Part shown: positions 1-8,597 of the stretch, one piece after another
Layout of the letters: each line of letters starts with the position of its first letter
How positions within the stretch are numbered: the first letter of the stretch is position 1
Origin: an uncultured bacterium
Lineage (GTDB): Bacteria > Bacteroidota > Bacteroidia > Bacteroidales > Muribaculaceae
DNA length: 50,926 bases
Assembly (NCBI GenBank): GCA_905214715.1
Contig: CAJMMT010000017.1
Location: 1 to 50,926 of the forward strand
Reading direction: 5' to 3'
The notes under the pieces: model-generated
Databases searched by the model: none
What the model was told of the DNA's origin: nothing
What the model saw: only the letters and a program-made list of their open reading frames with translations
Position numbers and translations under genes: made by a program

Positions 1-17
1 AAAGTTGAGGCTTTTGC

Positions 18-227
18 TTAATTTTTTTTGTAGGGAGTTCTGCAACACCGCCCTACACGATATTTCATTGCCCCACAACTACCATTTGGCATTAACAAAT
101 TTCGTTCGGCAGATGAAAGATTAAAAATCTTTGATAATTCAAAAGTACATTCATCCCAAGACATCGGAGACTTGGTTGCCAATAATTTTAATAACGGTAA
201 TTCTATGGCTTTAATTTGAGGAAGCAT
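18..227 (-). pseudogene. truncated Mrr-type restriction endonuclease (N-terminal domain only)
   Basis: The reading frame from the ATG at 227 gives a short protein whose residues 1-50 match the Mrr N-terminal winged-helix domain: LPLLKLLA near the start, then SSAERNLLMPNG and YRVG. In the family YRVG is normally followed by WA and then by the catalytic domain. Here it instead runs into GRCCRTPYKKN, which is encoded by the IS-like repeat at 32-55, and then stops. The catalytic half is missing. The gene lies 68 bp downstream of the methyltransferase and was probably the third gene of this defence cluster. Domain assignment is by eye. Confidence 0.6.
32..55 (-). repeat. IS-like terminal repeat, left end of window
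   Basis: This 24-bp sequence, read on the minus strand as TAGGGCGGTGTTGCAGAACT followed by CCCT, occurs exactly again at 50870-50893 on the plus strand. At each end the window stops 55-57 bp after the repeat begins, and the sequence beyond it differs. The TGTTGCAGAA core resembles terminal inverted repeats of several IS families. I infer that the window ends where the assembly met IS copies; no transposase is visible, so the family is unknown. Confidence 0.5.
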
Positions 228-295
228 GTTAATTATAATCAAACTCTTGAATAAGAGTACACCAAATAGTTCACCCAAGTGAGGAAAATACTTCG

Positions 296-1921
296 CTAAA
301 TTCTAAATCCAGACGAATCGACATCGTTAGAGAAATCATAATCAAATAATGATTTAAGTATCTGAGAACGATAATTCATTTTATTATTCCGTTGAATTCT
401 AACAATTTCGTCGACAATTGAATCTAACTCTACTTTATTTCGATTATGATATGCGTCAATGAGTCTACAACTGAGTTTGGGAGGAATGATGGATAGTAAT
501 GGTATTCTAAGCCGTCTGATGCTTTGACTTTGCCACCGTGGTAACCCTCCATTCATCTTGTTGGAAATTTTTTCAATTTGGGTTCTCACAAATTTACTCA
601 TAAGTAAGGCAGCTAACTGTTCAAGTTCGCTTAAAGATTTTCCCGTGATATAATATATATTATGTGCAGGATAAAAGAAACCGTAATCAATAAAAACAAC
701 ATTATTACCTGATATGTCAGGTAGTAATATTTTTGGCCGTTTTACTAGTTGTGGTTTTATTTTATCAATTAGAGAATACCAAACACGTCCATTTTTAACG
801 ATATGTCTTTTTTCAAGAATATCCTTATGTCTTTCAAGATATTGTTTTGCCCTGGGATATTTATTTAAATCAATAATTTTACCATCTGAGTCATAGGGAT
901 TTAAGATATATAAGCCTTTAGAATTAAATTCATTACCAGTCAAGTCCTTAGCATTTACTATTGGAAGTAGTAGTTCATGCTCAACAATATCTTTAAGTTT
1001 GGTGGAAATGTATAATTTGTCTGCACCGGTCGCAACACCTATACCAATTTTAAAGCCCTGTGCTTCTATAGAACTAAGACATTCAATGTCCTCATCTACA
1101 AATAAATTATTCCAGTTTTCAAACTCACGTATTTGTTGTTCCCTAATAGATAAAGGGAGGTTCAAGTCATCTATATTCTTAATTGTTGCTATCTTTACGT
1201 TCTTGTCAACTACAGTATTTGAAATTAAAGTAATTGATGGATACGCAAGTACAGATTCCTTAAAGACATCTAATTTCTCAACATCTATTATATATTCCAA
1301 TTTATATGATGAAGAAATTAATCCGCGAAGTTTTTTCCCGTATTCATTCTTAAGCCATCTGTTTGAGCTTATAAAGCAATGACGTCCGTTTTCAGAAAGA
1401 CTGTGTAGACTATGTTCATAAAAAAGAACATATAAATCACATCGATAGTGAAATGTAGAAAACTTAGCCTTATATAGATCGCGTACTTCTTGGGGAATGT
1501 TTTCATACCTTACATAGGGAGGATTCCCTATGATAAAATCAAATTCATTGTTCCACTCTGAAAATAAGAAATCTTCGTTTTTTAGTTTCAAAGGTGTGAA
1601 ATCCGGCATCGCCAATTTCAATGATTCAATACATTTATTGTATTTACATTCATCAATTTCACAACCGTAAATATTTTGAGACATCGCAACTGATGCATCA
1701 AATTTGAATCTCTTCGCAGATTGAATAAGGCGGCGCTGAATCTCGATTAGAAAATCTCCATAGCCGAAACTTGGTTCGAGAATACTATATAACGAAAGAT
1801 TCTTATCGGATGTATATCCTATTAGATCAAGCATGAAATTAACTACCCGTGAAGATGTAAAAACATCGCCATGGGAAACACCGCTACGTCTTAGTCCATA
1901 TAAACTACTTGTTAAATTCAC
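296..1921 (-). CDS. type II N6-adenine DNA methyltransferase, PaeR7I/XhoI-type partner
   Basis: A 541-residue class I methyltransferase that would methylate adenine within the recognition site of its partner nuclease. Residues about 47-58 (ILEPSFGYGDF) are the SAM-binding motif I and NPPYVRY near residue 133 is the catalytic motif IV of N6-adenine enzymes. The length fits M.PaeR7I-like enzymes, and the C-terminal half is a target-recognition region. Its start overlaps the end of the restriction gene by 17 bp, so the pair is translationally coupled. Codon use is clearly more AT-rich than the housekeeping genes from 3 kb onward, which suggests horizontal transfer. Specificity (CTCGAG) is inferred only from the partner. 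Confidence 0.85.
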   Translation of the reverse strand: MNLTSSLYGLRRSGVSHGDVFTSSRVVNFMLDLIGYTSDKNLSLYSILEPSFGYGDFLIEIQRRLIQSAKRFKFDASVAMSQNIYGCEIDECKYNKCIESLKLAMPDFTPLKLKNEDFLFSEWNNEFDFIIGNPPYVRYENIPQEVRDLYKAKFSTFHYRCDLYVLFYEHSLHSLSENGRHCFISSNRWLKNEYGKKLRGLISSSYKLEYIIDVEKLDVFKESVLAYPSITLISNTVVDKNVKIATIKNIDDLNLPLSIREQQIREFENWNNLFVDEDIECLSSIEAQGFKIGIGVATGADKLYISTKLKDIVEHELLLPIVNAKDLTGNEFNSKGLYILNPYDSDGKIIDLNKYPRAKQYLERHKDILEKRHIVKNGRVWYSLIDKIKPQLVKRPKILLPDISGNNVVFIDYGFFYPAHNIYYITGKSLSELEQLAALLMSKFVRTQIEKISNKMNGGLPRWQSQSIRRLRIPLLSIIPPKLSCRLIDAYHNRNKVELDSIVDEIVRIQRNNKMNYRSQILKSLFDYDFSNDVDSSGFRI

Positions 1922-2612
1922 TTGAACATCCTATTAAATATCCTTTAAGAGAATCAATGAAGCGAGCTATTGATAAACTTTCAGTCGCATCACAAAATGT
2001 TTTTGCATCCTTAGTACAAATAAGACATGTTGCGGTATACAATCTTTCACTCATTAATTTTTCGCATAAAATCTTATAACGGTCAATATATGATGCATTT
2101 TCAAATTCACACAACACAGGGAAATGATTTGTATAGTTTCTTATAGGCACCGTTGATTTTTCATCCTGCCCGATAACCATTAAGTAACCTACCCAGGGTG
2201 TGCCATAGGTAGGAAACTCTTGCTCACGATATGCAGTCCATAAATCAGTAGCATTCCCAAGAGCTTCTTCTGTTCGATTGTTAAAATTATTTCCGTATGA
2301 ACCTACTTGGGATTTTAGTTCAATTAGCGCCAGGAGTTTTCCTGATGGACTAATTATCATAAAATCCCAATCTTTTGATGAGCGAAAATATCCCGGAACA
2401 TAATTGTTTTTATCATAAATACATTCCAATGGAACTCCAACAGACAAACATGCATCCTTCAACAGTTTCAAAAAACCATCTAATTGTTTTCCACCAACAA
2501 CAGCTCCTCTATTTGAAGAGTCAGAACTGCGTTTTAACTGTTTATTCTTGGTTCTCCAAAAATAATTAATGGCCTTCGCCGTACTTATGTTTATATCGAA
2601 TGATGCCTCCAT
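1905..2612 (-). CDS. type II restriction endonuclease, PaeR7I/XhoI family
   Basis: A 235-residue nuclease of the PaeR7I (XhoI isoschizomer) family, expected to cut CTCGAG. Visible family marks are RGAVVGGKQLDGF near residue 37, the nuclease core WDFMIIS followed by IELKSQVG (the E-x-K of PD-(D/E)xK, about residues 96-100), and the family block NNFNNRTEEA with DLWTAYRE after it. The gene is first in a two-gene operon with the methyltransferase downstream, overlapping by 17 bp. Nuclease-first order is notable because the methylase must still be made in time; no controller protein gene is visible. The leader upstream is an old copy of the structured repeat at 2620-2815. Confidence 0.85.
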   Translation of the reverse strand: MEASFDINISTAKAINYFWRTKNKQLKRSSDSSNRGAVVGGKQLDGFLKLLKDACLSVGVPLECIYDKNNYVPGYFRSSKDWDFMIISPSGKLLALIELKSQVGSYGNNFNNRTEEALGNATDLWTAYREQEFPTYGTPWVGYLMVIGQDEKSTVPIRNYTNHFPVLCEFENASYIDRYKILCEKLMSERLYTATCLICTKDAKTFCDATESLSIARFIDSLKGYLIGCSSEFNK

Positions 2613-2619
2613 ATATTCT

Positions 2620-2815
2620 GAGCATGTCAGGTTTTAACTTTTATTCACCTGAATATGATTTCTTAGAAGTCTCTTTTGCAAGTTGAGGAGTCCGTGATGT
2701 AACCATAGTAAATAACAGAACCCAGACATACAAATCAAAAGACTTTCCGAGAGGATTGAAATAATTTATACTAAATCATCTCTAAAAAACATTCATGTTA
2801 CAACCAAACACATTC
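2620..2815 (+). mobile_element. degenerate structured MITE-like element (copy D), forms the R-M mRNA leader
   Basis: About 196 bp that aligns along its whole length with the element at 20962-21158. Shared blocks in order are a TTTAACTT-like left end, ATTCAC, TTTTGCAAGTTGAGGAG, GTAACC, AAAGAC, GGAT, GAAA, ATCTCT and a CAAACA-ATTC right end. The GC-rich core hairpin of the other copies is eroded here. It begins 8 bp upstream of the nuclease start codon and ends at the promoter at 2817-2848, so the R-M transcript would carry it as a roughly 200-nt 5' leader, antisense to the orientation used for the other copies. Confidence 0.6.
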
Positions 2816-2816
2816 C

Positions 2817-2848
2817 CAAAACTATTAAAATTTTCCAATACTTGCAAA
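2817..2848 (-). promoter_or_regulatory. promoter of the restriction-modification operon
   Basis: On the minus strand TTTG, 20 bp, then TAGTTTTG matches the Bacteroidetes -33/-7 pattern exactly. The predicted start at about 2813 leaves a leader of about 200 nt before the nuclease ATG. Confidence 0.6.
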
Positions 2849-2931
2849 TACCGATTCAAATTTCACCATCTGACCCAAAGTTTATACACCTCTAATATAC
2901 AAGGTTATCAATAGATAGTCAAGAGGTATAC

Positions 2932-2970
2932 GAAAAAGAGGAACTCTCCAATGGATGAGTCCCTCTTTTC
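2932..2970 (-). terminator. rho-independent terminator of tRNA-Leu
   Basis: On the minus strand a GAGGGACTC / GAGTTCCTC stem with one mismatch closes a 10-nt loop and is followed by a T run. It lies directly downstream of tRNA-Leu and separates it from the R-M operon. Confidence 0.65.
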
Positions 2971-2971
2971 G

Positions 2972-3053
2972 TACCCTGAGCCGGGGTCGAACCGGCACGG
3001 ATTGCTCCATCGGTGTTTGAGACCGACGCGTCTACCGATTCCGCCATCAGGGC
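2972..3053 (-). tRNA. tRNA-Leu (anticodon CAA)
   Basis: On the minus strand the cloverleaf begins GCCCTGATGGCGG. The anticodon arm is TCGGT-CTCAAAC-ACCGA, giving anticodon CAA, and there is a long class II variable arm. The T arm is GCCGGTTCGACCCCGGC, and the acceptor closes with TCAGGGT plus discriminator A. The first acceptor pair is G-U. CCA is not encoded. Confidence 0.92.
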
Positions 3054-3097
3054 CTTTGCGTCAGGCGGTAATCCGGGTGAATCAACGTCTGACTTTG

Positions 3098-3105
3098 CAA
3101 AGTTA
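3098..3105 (-). promoter_or_regulatory. promoter -7 box of tRNA-Leu
   Basis: TAACTTTG on the minus strand, about 45 nt upstream of the mature tRNA, with an ATTG 19 bp further upstream. The surrounding block TTATTAACTTTGC is the same as that in front of tRNA-Pro at 12881-12888. Confidence 0.55.
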
Positions 3106-3201
3106 ATAATTTTTTTCTGTCCGGCAATATTTCAGACCGACATTCAGGTTCGTTTCAGCGCTCCGTCCCCGCGATAACTTATTTTGGGGGAAGAAGGACG
3201 C

Positions 3202-3912
3202 TTACTCTTCCTTCATGTTGTGGAACACGTTCTGAACATCGTCGTCGTCCTCGAACTTGTCAAGAAGCTTTTCGATCGTTTCGCGCTGCTCGGGAGTAAC
3301 TTCCTTGTAATCGGTAGGAATACGTTCGAATTCGGCACTGACAATCTCCACGCCTTTCCCTTCAAGAAAGTTCTGAAGATTCGCAAACTGATCGAAAGCT
3401 CCATATATGAGCCACTCCTCTTCATCGGTCTCAAGCTCGGCATCGAAATCCATAAGTTCAAGCTCGAAATCCTCCTGATCAAGGTCGCCCGGCTTGATGT
3501 GGAATACGCTCTTGTGATCAAACATGAACGAAAGCGACCCCTGAGTGCCGAGAGAACCTCCATGTTTGGTGAAATACGAACGCACGTTGGCAACTGTACG
3601 CTGGTTGTTGTCGGTTGCGGTCTCTACTACGATAGCGATTCCGAAGGGCCCATATCCTTCATAAACAATCTCCTTGTAATCCGACGCATCCTTGTCGGTA
3701 GCTTTCTTTATGGCGCGGTCTATGGTATCCTTGGGCATGTTGGCCGCCTTCGCATTGTGGATAAGCACACGCAGACGGGGATTCATGGCCGGATCAGGAC
3801 CGCCGGCTTTTGCTGCTATTGTTATTTCTTTACCGATACGGGTAAACGTACGGCTCATGTTGCCCCAACGTTTCAGTTTGCGGGCTTTGCGGAATTCAAA
3901 TGCTCTTCCCAT
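3202..3912 (-). CDS. YebC/TACO1-family protein
   Basis: A 236-residue cytoplasmic protein. The N-terminus MGRAFEFRKARKLKRWGNMS and the following IGKEITIAAKAGGPDP block are hallmarks of the YebC/PmpR/TACO1 family, as is NMPKDTIDRAIKKA around residue 60. The acidic C-terminus (DKFEDDDDVQNVFHNM) is the usual family ending. Members are described as DNA-binding regulators or as factors that help ribosomes translate difficult proline-rich stretches; which applies here cannot be read from the sequence. It lies 51 bp downstream of pheT on the same strand and is probably co-transcribed with it. Confidence 0.9.
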   Translation of the reverse strand: MGRAFEFRKARKLKRWGNMSRTFTRIGKEITIAAKAGGPDPAMNPRLRVLIHNAKAANMPKDTIDRAIKKATDKDASDYKEIVYEGYGPFGIAIVVETATDNNQRTVANVRSYFTKHGGSLGTQGSLSFMFDHKSVFHIKPGDLDQEDFELELMDFDAELETDEEEWLIYGAFDQFANLQNFLEGKGVEIVSAEFERIPTDYKEVTPEQRETIEKLLDKFEDDDDVQNVFHNMKEE

Positions 3913-3963
3913 TATATTTACTTATCTTTTATCTTTACGTTTTATGACGGTTTTATGCGGGTA

Positions 3964-6435
3964 TTATCGCAGTTCGGCACCAAGCTCCTTGCCCAAGGCA
4001 CTCACTATACGAGTCATAGCCGCGTCTATCTGTTTGTCGTTAAGAGTCTTCTCCTGATCCTGAAGAGTGAGGGCCACAGCGTAACTCTTCTTCCCTTCGG
4101 GCAGGTTCTTACCTTCGTAGACGTCGAACAGGCGTACCTCTCCAAGCATCTTGCGCTCAGCCTTGCGTATAGTCTCTTCGACAGCGGCGAAAGGAATGTT
4201 CTTATCGAGCAACAACGCCAAATCGCGGTTAACGGCTTGAGTTTTCGGCAGCGGAGTGTAGGTTACGCTGTTTTTAGCCGCAAGACGCACCAAGGTATCC
4301 CAACGCAGAGAAGCCCACACTACAGGCTGCGTTATGCCGAAACGCGACAAGATGGAATGGCCGACTATGCCGAGACTCCCCAGTTTCTGACCGGTACGGC
4401 TTTCAATTTCAAGAACAGCCGGAGTCAGCGCATCGGAAGTCTGCACCATGCGTATGCTCTTTTCAGAGATTCCAAGTCGCGCCAATATATTCGCCACCAC
4501 TCCCTTAAGTTCAAAGACAGTAACTTCGGCTCCCTTTACATTCCAAGAAGGGATAGAGTAATCGCCTGTCATCCATATATCAAGACGGCTCTCCTGCTGG
4601 TAAGGAGCCAACGGCTTTTCTTCAGTAGCTTCTTTCTCAGGGTCAAGATTATACACATTGCCGAATTCATATAGCCGCAGATTGGACTCGCGACGGTTTA
4701 CGTTGTGAGCCACTACTTCAAGTCCGCCGTACAGCAGTGTCTGGCGCATTACCCCGAGGTCGGAACTCAGAGGGTTAAGCAGTTTGACTCCACGGTCAAG
4801 AGGGAACTTATCGTTATCCTGATAATAAGAAACCGATGTGAGCGAATTGTTAAGTATCTCGTTGAATCCCTGAGCCGAGAGTTGCTCGGAAACGAGCTTC
4901 TGCAATTCGAACGAAAGATCGGTCGCGCCTCGGCGCGAGGGAGTGGCGGAAATACGCTCACCCGGCTCGACATTGTTATATCCGTATATTCTCAGTATCT
5001 CCTCGACAACATCGCAAGGACGGGTAACATCTACCCGATAAGGGGGTATGCGCAGACGCAACACATCGGAATTGTCCGTCGCCTCTACATCAAAATCGAG
5101 GGCGCGTAATATCAATGTAACCAACTCCACAGGTAGCTTCTTGCCGATCAGACGCGAGCAATAGTCAAGCGAGAATTCGATCTCGGCAGGTTTAACCGGA
5201 TCGGGATTGCTGTCGGCTACATCACCACAGATTTCGCCGCCTGCCAGTTCCTTGATCATGACTGCCGCCAGTTTGGCTGCGTATGGAGGAATCAGAGGGT
5301 CGGTGCCGCGCTCATAGCGGAATGAAGCGTCGGTGCTGAGTCCGTGACGGCGCGCGGTGCGGCGTACACGTGTAGGATTGAACCATGCCGATTCAATGAA
5401 TACGTCGGTGGTCGATTCTGTAACGCCCGACTCCAAACCGCCGAATACGCCGGCTATGCAAAGAGGTTTTTCAGCGTCGCATATCATCAGGTCGGCGGCA
5501 TTTAGTTTGCGCTCCACACCGTCGAGGGTTACAAAAGGAGTGCCTTCCGGAACGGTACGCACAACTATCGTTTCATCTTTCACCTTTGCCAGGTCGAAGC
5601 AATGAAGCGGTTGTCCGAGTCCCAGAAGAATGAAGTTCGTTATATCTACCACATTGTTTATAGGACGCTGCCCTACAGCTGTGAGGAGATCGCGCAACCA
5701 TTCCGGCGAGCGGTCTACTTTTATGCCGCGCACGGTAACACCGCAATAACGCGGAGCACCCTCGCTGTCTTCCACCCGGAACTGCACCGCGCCATCCTCA
5801 CGGTCGGGGCGAAAGCCGGTTGCATCGGGAAGAGAGACGACAGGCATCTGACCGGTATGGGCGGCCATATATGCCTTCAGGTCTCGGGCCACACCATAAT
5901 GGCTCGCGGCATCCACGCGGTTAGGGGTGAGTTCCACCTCCAGACAATAGTCGCTGCTCAAGTTGAAATATTCCGCAGCCGGAGTACCTGCCTTCACATG
6001 GTCGGGAAGGACCATTATGCCGTCGTGCGAGGTGCCGACACCTATCTCATCTTCGGCACATATCATTCCGAAAGACTCCACACCGCGCATTTTCCCTTTC
6101 TTGATGGTTATCTTTTTGTCGCCATCGGTAAGCACCGTACCTATGGTAGCCACGATTACCGTCTGGCCTGCGGCCACATTCGGGGCACCGCATACAATCT
6201 GCAAAGGTTCTTTATCCCCCACATCCACCGTGGTGATATGCAGATGGTCGGAATCCGGATGGTCAATGCATGTAAGCACTTTACCGACAACCAGACCACG
6301 CAATCCGCCGGGGATCGATTCAACCTCTTCGACGGTATCGCATTCAAGGCCCACCGAAGTGAGCACCTGTGTTAGAGCTGCCGGTTCGTAAGGCACCTCA
6401 ATATAGCGTTTAAGCCACTTGTAAGAAATGTTCAT
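3964..6435 (-). CDS. pheT: phenylalanine--tRNA ligase beta subunit
   Basis: An 823-residue beta subunit of the alpha2-beta2 enzyme that charges tRNA-Phe. I start it at the ATG at 6435 (MNISYKWLKRYI), the normal beginning of the family, rather than at the upstream in-frame ATG at 6522. Residues about 40-150 are the EMAP/Trbp111-like tRNA-binding domain (GLVVGKVLTCIDHPDSDHLH). They are followed by the B3/B4 editing region, the B5 domain (RLIGKKLP) and the C-terminal ferredoxin-fold anticodon-binding domain (FDVYEGKNLPEGKKSYA). The gene for the alpha subunit, pheS, is not in the window, so the subunits are encoded apart. Confidence 0.95.
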   Translation of the reverse strand: MNISYKWLKRYIEVPYEPAALTQVLTSVGLECDTVEEVESIPGGLRGLVVGKVLTCIDHPDSDHLHITTVDVGDKEPLQIVCGAPNVAAGQTVIVATIGTVLTDGDKKITIKKGKMRGVESFGMICAEDEIGVGTSHDGIMVLPDHVKAGTPAAEYFNLSSDYCLEVELTPNRVDAASHYGVARDLKAYMAAHTGQMPVVSLPDATGFRPDREDGAVQFRVEDSEGAPRYCGVTVRGIKVDRSPEWLRDLLTAVGQRPINNVVDITNFILLGLGQPLHCFDLAKVKDETIVVRTVPEGTPFVTLDGVERKLNAADLMICDAEKPLCIAGVFGGLESGVTESTTDVFIESAWFNPTRVRRTARRHGLSTDASFRYERGTDPLIPPYAAKLAAVMIKELAGGEICGDVADSNPDPVKPAEIEFSLDYCSRLIGKKLPVELVTLILRALDFDVEATDNSDVLRLRIPPYRVDVTRPCDVVEEILRIYGYNNVEPGERISATPSRRGATDLSFELQKLVSEQLSAQGFNEILNNSLTSVSYYQDNDKFPLDRGVKLLNPLSSDLGVMRQTLLYGGLEVVAHNVNRRESNLRLYEFGNVYNLDPEKEATEEKPLAPYQQESRLDIWMTGDYSIPSWNVKGAEVTVFELKGVVANILARLGISEKSIRMVQTSDALTPAVLEIESRTGQKLGSLGIVGHSILSRFGITQPVVWASLRWDTLVRLAAKNSVTYTPLPKTQAVNRDLALLLDKNIPFAAVEETIRKAERKMLGEVRLFDVYEGKNLPEGKKSYAVALTLQDQEKTLNDKQIDAAMTRIVSALGKELGAELR

Positions 6436-6540
6436 ATCTTTAGCTTTCAGTGGTATTTCAAAGACTCCGTCTTGAGCCATTCTCCGCCTCGGAATCAATC
6501 CGAACCGATGACCATAAGACACTCCACCTCATTCAAATTG

Positions 6541-6548
6541 CAAAATTA
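6541..6548 (-). promoter_or_regulatory. candidate promoter -7 box of pheT
   Basis: TAATTTTG on the minus strand fits TAnnTTTG and sits about 105 nt upstream of the chosen pheT start. The -33 match is weak. Confidence 0.4.
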
Positions 6549-6576
6549 GCAAAAAAAAGGTTTCTCTCACATATTC

Positions 6577-6590
6577 AGAGTATGTTTAAC
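6577..6590 (+). repeat. solo end of the TAAGAGTATGTTT repeat family
   Basis: AGAGTATGTTTAAC matches the terminal repeat of the elements at 20776-21158. No matching second end or GC-rich core is visible nearby. It lies in the 350-bp pheT-rimP gap, which otherwise holds two divergent promoters and AT-rich sequence. Confidence 0.45.
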
Positions 6591-6726
6591 CAGATTTCAT
6601 CTTAAATACTGAAGCATGACCTCCAATTTTGTATTAATTAATGATAATTTATGTTAATATTATATAAAACATAAAAGACAACTGGCACTAACGGAGCATT
6701 TACACTGATATTAGGGAATTAATTGT

Positions 6727-6734
6727 TATATTTG
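6727..6734 (+). promoter_or_regulatory. promoter -7 box of the rimP-nusA-infB operon
   Basis: TATATTTG fits TAnnTTTG and lies 51 bp upstream of the rimP start codon. A clear -33 TTTG is not seen. Confidence 0.5.
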
Positions 6735-6785
6735 CAGTTGATTTCCGGAGGGGACGCAAGTCTTCTCCGCTCTTTTTTAGTAATT

Positions 6786-7247
6786 ATGGAGTTAGCCCAG
6801 CTTAAATCATACGTAGAAGGGTGGCTGAAAGGCACCGATTGTTTTCTTACGGATCTTACGATAGGTAACGACAACGATATCAAGATCGAAATAGATTCGG
6901 TAAAAAGCATAGACATAGAAATGTGCGTGGCTCTGACACGTGCCATCGAAGCCGAGTTTCCGAGAGACGAAGAGGACTACGATCTTGAAGTAGGATCAGC
7001 AGGCCTGACATCCCCGCTGAAAGTGCCGGCACAGTATCGCAAGCATATATCACATGACATGGAGGTGCTTACAAACGATGGCCGTAAAATTCACGGGGTA
7101 CTTACCGATGCCGACGACGAAGGTTTCGATCTTGAATGGGAACAGAAAGTAAAGGTGGAAGGCCAGAAAAAGCCCGTGATTGAATCGGTAAAGGAACACT
7201 TCCCCTACTCTTCCATAAAAAAAGCTTGCTACGACCTCAAATTCTGA
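6786..7247 (+). CDS. rimP: ribosome maturation factor RimP
   Basis: A 153-residue protein that assists 30S subunit maturation. I choose the ATG at 6786 (MELAQLKSYVEGWL), since an upstream in-frame start would overlap the promoter. The sequence DYDLEVGSAGLTSPLKVPAQY around residues 60-80 is the conserved RimP segment (LEVSSPGLxRPL in other species). It is the first gene of the conserved rimP-nusA-infB cluster, which supports the call. Confidence 0.93.
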   Translation: MELAQLKSYVEGWLKGTDCFLTDLTIGNDNDIKIEIDSVKSIDIEMCVALTRAIEAEFPRDEEDYDLEVGSAGLTSPLKVPAQYRKHISHDMEVLTNDGRKIHGVLTDADDEGFDLEWEQKVKVEGQKKPVIESVKEHFPYSSIKKACYDLKF

Positions 7248-7337
7248 AAGGAACTCACTGCATTTTCTTCAAAAGGATGCAGCCGAGAGATAGTCAGAGC
7301 ACCGCATTAACTCAAAAATAAAGAATAACCAATACAT

Positions 7338-8585
7338 ATGGCCAAGAAAGCTGAAAGCGTAAATATGGTTGACCGTTTCGATGAATTCAAAGAACTCAAG
7401 AACATCGACAAGGCAACCATGATCAGTGTGCTCGAGGAATCTTTTCGCAATGTGCTTGCGAAGATGTTCGGTTCCGACGAGAATTTCGACGTTATCATGA
7501 ACCCTGACAAGGGGGACTGTGAGATATACCAGAATCTCGAGGTAGTGGAAGATGGCGCAGTCGAGAATCCTGACACCCAAGTGTCTCTTACAGAAGCCCG
7601 CGAGATTGACCCGGAGTGTGAGGTCGGCGAGGAAGTGGCCAAGCAGATTTTCTTCGAGAAATTCGGCCGCCGCGCCATACTCACCTTGCGTCAGACATTG
7701 CAATCAAAGATTCTGGATCTGCAGAAAGATGCGCTTTTTGCAAAATTCAAAGAGATAGAAGGGGAGATTGTTACCGGTGAAGTTCACCAGATATGGAAAA
7801 AGGAGACCTTGCTGCTCGATGAGGAACAGAATGAGCTCATAATGCCTAAGGAGGAACAGATAAACGGCGAATATTTCCATAAGGGCGACATGGTACGCGC
7901 CATTGTAAAACGTGTAGACAATCCAAACGGCAATCCCAAGATTATTGTCTCTCGTACAGATGAGCGTTTCCTGCGCCGTCTGTTCGAGCAGGAGGTGCCT
8001 GAGGTACATGACGGACTCATAACCATCAAGGCTGTGGCCCGACAGCCGGGAGACCGAGCCAAAATCGCTGTGGAGAGCTACGACGACCGCATAGATCCCG
8101 TAGGAGCTTGCGTAGGTATAAAAGGAAGCCGCATACACGGTATAGTACGCGAACTGCACAACGAAAACATCGATGTACTCTGCTACACAAGCAACCCGAG
8201 TCTTTTCATTCAACGCGCACTCGCGCCCGCTGTGGTAAATTCGATACGCATTGATGAGGAGAACAAGAAAGCCGAGGTGTTCTTACACCCCGAACAGGTT
8301 TCAAAAGCAATTGGCCGCGGTGGAACCAACATTAAATTGGCCACCGCCGTTACCGGTTATACTATAGACGTTTATCGCGACATTCAGGAAGGTGAGGAAG
8401 ATATCTATCTCGATGAATTCCGCGATGAAATAGACGGTTGGGTAATCGAAGCTCTTAAAGATCTGGGCCTCGGAACAGCAAAGGCTGTGCTCAACGCCAG
8501 CCCGGAAACACTGGAACAGGCCGATCTGGAAGATGATACCCTACAGCACGTACTGGACACACTGCGCGCCGAATTCGAAGACTGA
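7338..8585 (+). CDS. nusA: transcription termination/antitermination factor NusA
   Basis: A 415-residue RNA-polymerase-binding factor that modulates pausing, termination and antitermination. The domains in order are an N-terminal RNAP-binding domain, an S1 domain (about residues 135-200, EGEIVTGEVHQIWKKE onward) and two KH domains (about 230-350), with VGACVGIKGSRI and AIGRGGTNIKLA as the RNA-binding GxxG loops. It lacks the acidic repeats of the longer E. coli protein, as is usual in Bacteroidetes. It lies between rimP and infB in the classic order; an 11-nt gap precedes the infB ATG. Confidence 0.95.
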   Translation: MAKKAESVNMVDRFDEFKELKNIDKATMISVLEESFRNVLAKMFGSDENFDVIMNPDKGDCEIYQNLEVVEDGAVENPDTQVSLTEAREIDPECEVGEEVAKQIFFEKFGRRAILTLRQTLQSKILDLQKDALFAKFKEIEGEIVTGEVHQIWKKETLLLDEEQNELIMPKEEQINGEYFHKGDMVRAIVKRVDNPNGNPKIIVSRTDERFLRRLFEQEVPEVHDGLITIKAVARQPGDRAKIAVESYDDRIDPVGACVGIKGSRIHGIVRELHNENIDVLCYTSNPSLFIQRALAPAVVNSIRIDEENKKAEVFLHPEQVSKAIGRGGTNIKLATAVTGYTIDVYRDIQEGEEDIYLDEFRDEIDGWVIEALKDLGLGTAKAVLNASPETLEQADLEDDTLQHVLDTLRAEFED

Positions 8586-8597
8586 TAAAAAGATTTT

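Noticed and set aside
3184..4674. 496-codon open frame on the plus strand opposite YebC and pheT
   Set aside because: It is the antisense shadow of two well-supported genes, has no family features, and spans their intergenic gap.
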